A stretch of DNA of 35,269 bases from Ignavibacteria bacterium. Its GTDB lineage: Bacteria; Bacteroidota; Ignavibacteria; Kapaibacteriales; UBA2268. Location: positions 1 to 35,269 of the forward strand of contig JAERMQ010000057.1 of the NCBI GenBank assembly GCA_016844745.1, in the 5' to 3' direction. The position numbers and the translations under genes were made by a program. How positions within the stretch are numbered: position 1 is the first letter of the stretch; every line of letters begins with the position of its first letter. Shown here one piece after another: positions 33,436 through 35,269 of the stretch. The notes beneath the pieces were generated by a model that ran no database searches, was not told where the DNA came from, and worked only from the letters and a program-made list of their open reading frames with translations.

Positions 33436-33500
33436 CCTTGCGTTCTTTGCGAGCTTTGAGCGAAATATTTTTCTCACAAAGCACGCAGAGGACGCAAAAG
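33436..33500. repeat. TTGCGTTCTTTGCG inverted repeat, copy 1
   Basis: CCTTGCGTTCTTTGCGAGCT pairs imperfectly with the segment CACAAAGCACGCAGAGGACG and what follows, around ATATT. The same type of element recurs at 34934-34999 on the other side of the two toxin-antitoxin pairs. Confidence 0.82.
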
Positions 33501-33572
33501 TGAAAAAAATATAAATACTAAATTTATAATATATTCGTTTAATCAAATGATTTGAAAATTATATTTTAATTT

Positions 33573-33959
33573 ATGACTATAGAAGAGCAAATAAAGTATT
33601 GGTTTGATCCTGCCACCGAAGATTTACTGGTTGCAGACAGTTTATTTGAAAAAAAACATTATTCCTGGTGTTTATTTATTGGACATTTAGTTATTGAAAA
33701 AGCCTTAAAAGGTCATTTCGTTAAGATGTTTCAAGAAACACCTCCCAAGATTCATGATTTAATTAAACTGAGTAATAAAATATCTTTACCTTTAAATGAC
33801 GAAATGTTAGATTTCCTTGCTGATTTGAATGATTTTCAGATTGATGCCAGGTACCCTGAACAAAAAAAAGCTGTTTATCAATTAGCAACCTACGAATTTA
33901 CTTTAAATTATCTAACTAAAATTAAGGAGCTTTTTGAATGGCTGAAATCCCGGATTTAA
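33573..33959 (+). CDS. HEPN-domain protein of a HEPN/MNT pair
   Basis: The 128-residue HEPN protein has the family helices: WFDPATEDLLVADSLFEKKH, then WCLFIGHLVIEKALKGHFV (the conserved His/Glu-Lys-Ala-Leu-Lys helix), HDLIKLSNKI and LNDFQIDARYPEQKKAV. HEPN proteins act as RNases or as partners that are modified by the adjacent nucleotidyltransferase. The ATG begins after an AT-rich leader, and the end overlaps the next gene by 22 bases. The RxxxxH catalytic motif of strongly toxic HEPNs is not evident, as is usual in this RYP-containing subgroup. Confidence 0.85.
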   Translation: MTIEEQIKYWFDPATEDLLVADSLFEKKHYSWCLFIGHLVIEKALKGHFVKMFQETPPKIHDLIKLSNKISLPLNDEMLDFLADLNDFQIDARYPEQKKAVYQLATYEFTLNYLTKIKELFEWLKSRI

Positions 33960-34255
33960 TTGCTGATAAGATTATTAGATATATTAAGGAATTAGAACAA
34001 AATAATTTCCATATTCAACATGCTTATTTATTTGGTTCGTATTCTAAAGGCAATTTTGACGAATGGAGCGATATAGACATTGCTTTAGTTTCGGATAATT
34101 TTGGTGAGAATAATATTTTAAATAAAAAGATGATACGGAAAATCACCTTTTCTATTGATACGGATTTATCCCCTGTTACTTATCGCCCGGAAGAATTCAC
34201 TCCGGATAATCTTTTTATTAAAGAAATTTTGAAAACCGGTATAAAGATTGTATAA
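33938..34255 (+). CDS. MNT-type nucleotidyltransferase
   Basis: The 105-residue protein has the full motif GSYSKGNFDEWSDID (GSx10DxD) and ends ILKTGIKIV. It overlaps the HEPN gene by 22 bases, so the two are translated together. By analogy with characterised pairs it would act as antitoxin by attaching nucleotides to the HEPN partner. It is a paralogue of the gene at 86-391 at the other end of the window. Confidence 0.88.
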   Translation: MAEIPDLIADKIIRYIKELEQNNFHIQHAYLFGSYSKGNFDEWSDIDIALVSDNFGENNILNKKMIRKITFSIDTDLSPVTYRPEEFTPDNLFIKEILKTGIKIV

Positions 34256-34297
34256 AAGAAATCTTTTAGAAATATAATGATTAAAGGTAGTAAAAAA

Positions 34298-34528
34298 ATG
34301 AAAGCAATAACTTTATCGGAGTTCCAAAGCAATATACCTTATTATTTAATGATAGTCGAGAAAGGAACCGATATCGTCATCAAATCAAAAACAAATGAAT
34401 CGTTAAACCAATATGAATTAAAAAATACTCAAAAACGCCCAATGGGATTAGCTAAGAGAATTTTTACAATACCGGATAATTTCGATGATAGCCTTCCCGA
34501 AGAAATTGAAAATTTATTTTATAAATAA
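34298..34528 (+). CDS. Phd/VapB-like antitoxin
   Basis: This is a 76-residue protein, MKAITLSEFQSNIPYYL and onward, ending RPMGLAKRIFTIPDNFDDSL and PEEIENLF. That terminal pattern is typical of antitoxins that bind PIN toxins. I chose the ATG at 34298, because an upstream ATG at 34277 adds only seven residues, unlike the family start; AAAGGTAG precedes the chosen one. It overlaps the toxin gene by one base (TAATG). Confidence 0.78.
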   Translation: MKAITLSEFQSNIPYYLMIVEKGTDIVIKSKTNESLNQYELKNTQKRPMGLAKRIFTIPDNFDDSLPEEIENLFYK

Positions 34529-34923
34529 TGAAATTATTGCTCGATACAAGTATTTTTTTGTGGTATATTTCTGATTATACAAAACTTCCTAAAAAAATGA
34601 AGGATGCAATTATGGATAGCAATAATGATGTCTATCTTAGCACTGCTTCTGTTTGGGAAATCGTAATTAAAAAGAGTATCCAAAAAATTGAACTTCCGGA
34701 CAATTTAGTAAGTTTCATCGAAGAGCAGAGAATTCTTCACAAAATCAATTCACTACCCGTTAAAGAACAGGACTTAGTTCATATAGAATCAATGCCTTAT
34801 TTACATAAAGACACTTTTGATAGATTATTGATTAGTCAATCAATAGCAAATAATCTGACCTTTATGACCAGGGATAAAATTATTAAAAAATATTGCAAAG
34901 TATTTGATTTTTATATTTTTTGA
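34528..34923 (+). CDS. PIN-domain toxin (VapC-like)
   Basis: The 131-residue PIN ribonuclease begins MKLLLDTSIFLWYISD and has the acidic residues in STASVWEIVIKK, HKDTFDRLLISQS and FMTRD. The LWxxS/ASxWEI/DPFDRLL-like arrangement places it in the PIN subgroup usually coupled to Phd-like antitoxins. Overlap of the start with the antitoxin stop codon indicates coupling. It is a different PIN subgroup from the one at 8888-9316. Confidence 0.87.
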   Translation: MKLLLDTSIFLWYISDYTKLPKKMKDAIMDSNNDVYLSTASVWEIVIKKSIQKIELPDNLVSFIEEQRILHKINSLPVKEQDLVHIESMPYLHKDTFDRLLISQSIANNLTFMTRDKIIKKYCKVFDFYIF

Positions 34924-34933
34924 TTATTTATTA

Positions 34934-34999
34934 CCTTTGCGTTCTTTGCGAGTTTTGCGTGAAAAATTCTCTCGCAAAGCCCGCAGAGAACGCAAAGAG
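34934..34999. repeat. TTGCGTTCTTTGCG inverted repeat, copy 2
   Basis: CTTTGCGTTCT (34935-34945) and AGAACGCAAAG (34987-34997) are perfect outer arms, with GCGAG/CTCGC further in. It begins 11 bp after the PIN gene. Copy 1 is at 33436-33500. Confidence 0.85.
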
Positions 35000-35035
35000 A
35001 ATTATTTTCTAAAACCTGATTTTACGCTTTAAACT

Positions 35036-35079
35036 ACTCTTATCTAACTCATCAAAAGTTAAATAAGAGTGTATTTTTT
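35036..35079 (+). terminator. Hairpin with T-run, likely terminator
   Basis: ACTCTTATCTAACT (35036-35049) and AGTTAAATAAGAGT (35057-35070) pair with one G-T type mismatch around a 7-base loop, followed by GTATTTTTTAT. This would end transcription of the toxin-antitoxin operons. Confidence 0.6.
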
Positions 35080-35081
35080 AT

Positions 35082-35186
35082 CATTAACCATTAACCATTG
35101 ACCATTAACCATTAACCATTGACCATTAACCATTAACCATTGACCATTGACCATTGACCATTAACCATTAACCATTGACCATTGAC
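35082..35186. repeat. Heptamer tandem array of ATTAACC/ATTGACC units
   Basis: Fifteen 7-bp units of two kinds, with A or G at one position. The order is A A G A A G A A G G G A A G G, so a 21-bp higher-order period is visible. The array stops where the probable insertion sequence begins. Related short runs are at 27160-27184. Confidence 0.9.
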
Positions 35187-35269
35187 TGTCTAATCCTGAA
35201 ATAAGTTGACTCCAAAATTAACTAATTTTAAGGAGTCAAAAATGTTAAAAAAAGAAACGACCGGACTGC
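35187..35269 (+). mobile_element. Probable left end of an insertion sequence (cut by window edge)
   Basis: TGTCTAATCCTGAAATAAGT at 35187 has the look of a transposon terminal repeat (TG start, IS3-like to my memory) and abruptly ends the heptamer array. A gene start with a strong ribosome binding site follows 55 bases later. The right end is outside the window, so the family cannot be confirmed. Confidence 0.45.
35242..35269 (+). CDS. Start of a gene, possibly transposase (partial)
   Basis: AAGGAG at 35230-35235 precedes an ATG at 35242. Only MLKKETTGL is visible before the window ends. The identification as a transposase rests only on the terminal-repeat-like sequence upstream. Confidence 0.4.

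Noticed and set aside
33571..33959. HEPN protein with RxxxxH toxin motif
   Set aside because: I looked for this motif and did not find it; the protein belongs to the RYP-type subgroup, so strong RNase toxicity is not claimed.
35082..35186. CRISPR-like array
   Set aside because: Units are only 7 bp and contiguous, with no unique spacers and no cas genes nearby. The same holds for 13073-13151.
1..35269. tRNA or rRNA genes
   Set aside because: I saw no cloverleaf with a GGTTCGAATCC-like arm and no rRNA-like stretch on either strand, although an exhaustive search by eye is not possible.

Overview
The window looks like an AT-rich chromosomal stretch of a Gram-negative bacterium of the Bacteroidota/Chlorobiota/Ignavibacteria type; a Kapabacteria-like lineage is a guess. 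The basis is four intact and two broken genes for secreted proteins ending in type IX secretion (T9SS) type A sorting domains, an OmpA-domain lipoprotein, an LptB ATPase, and many short palindromic or inverted repeats between genes. No rRNA, tRNA or CRISPR array was seen.

Layout. 1-3.5 kb: an MNT nucleotidyltransferase of a HEPN/MNT pair without a normal start, three stacked hairpins, a VWA/collagen-like-repeat/OmpA lipoprotein, and a PemK/MazF-like toxin-antitoxin pair. 3.5-7.5 kb: a secreted WD40 protein, a membrane GT2 glycosyltransferase and a secreted YD-like repeat protein. 7.5-10.4 kb: an inverted-repeat element, an EEP-family nuclease, a VapBC-like pair and lptB. 10.7-14.4 kb: a large secreted repeat protein and an HtrA-type protease. 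14.6-17.4 kb: a compact type II restriction-modification operon (XRE controller, N6-adenine methylase, BsuBI/PstI-family endonuclease) with a perfect operator palindrome, followed by the stump of a T9SS cargo gene. 17.8-21.7 kb: a secreted BNR-type propeller and a PAS histidine kinase. 22-27 kb: a 1301-residue type IIG restriction enzyme, then a deleted KilA-N gene, a second copy of the enzyme's C-terminus and a small gene split at a 26-bp palindrome. 27-29 kb: a gene-free 730-bp stretch packed with palindromes and a homologue of cyclic 2,3-diphosphoglycerate synthetase. 29.6-31.7 kb: a TPR histidine kinase. 31.7-35.3 kb: a gene stump, a WD40/T9SS pseudogene with one stop codon and an in-frame palindrome, HEPN/MNT and Phd/PIN toxin-antitoxin pairs, tandem heptamers and the probable left end of an insertion sequence.

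Housekeeping genes (lptB, htrA, the cpgS-like gene, the kinases) are interspersed with accessory material: two restriction systems, at least four toxin-antitoxin loci and several gene stumps. The most striking signal is a set of short palindromic elements. One group is exactly 33 bp, built as a 15-bp arm, GCC or GGC, and a 15-bp arm. Its members differ in arm sequence but keep pairing. The two 27-kb/33-kb types are free of stop codons in all six frames, and one copy sits in frame inside a protein-coding region, which recalls the palindromic elements of Rickettsia.
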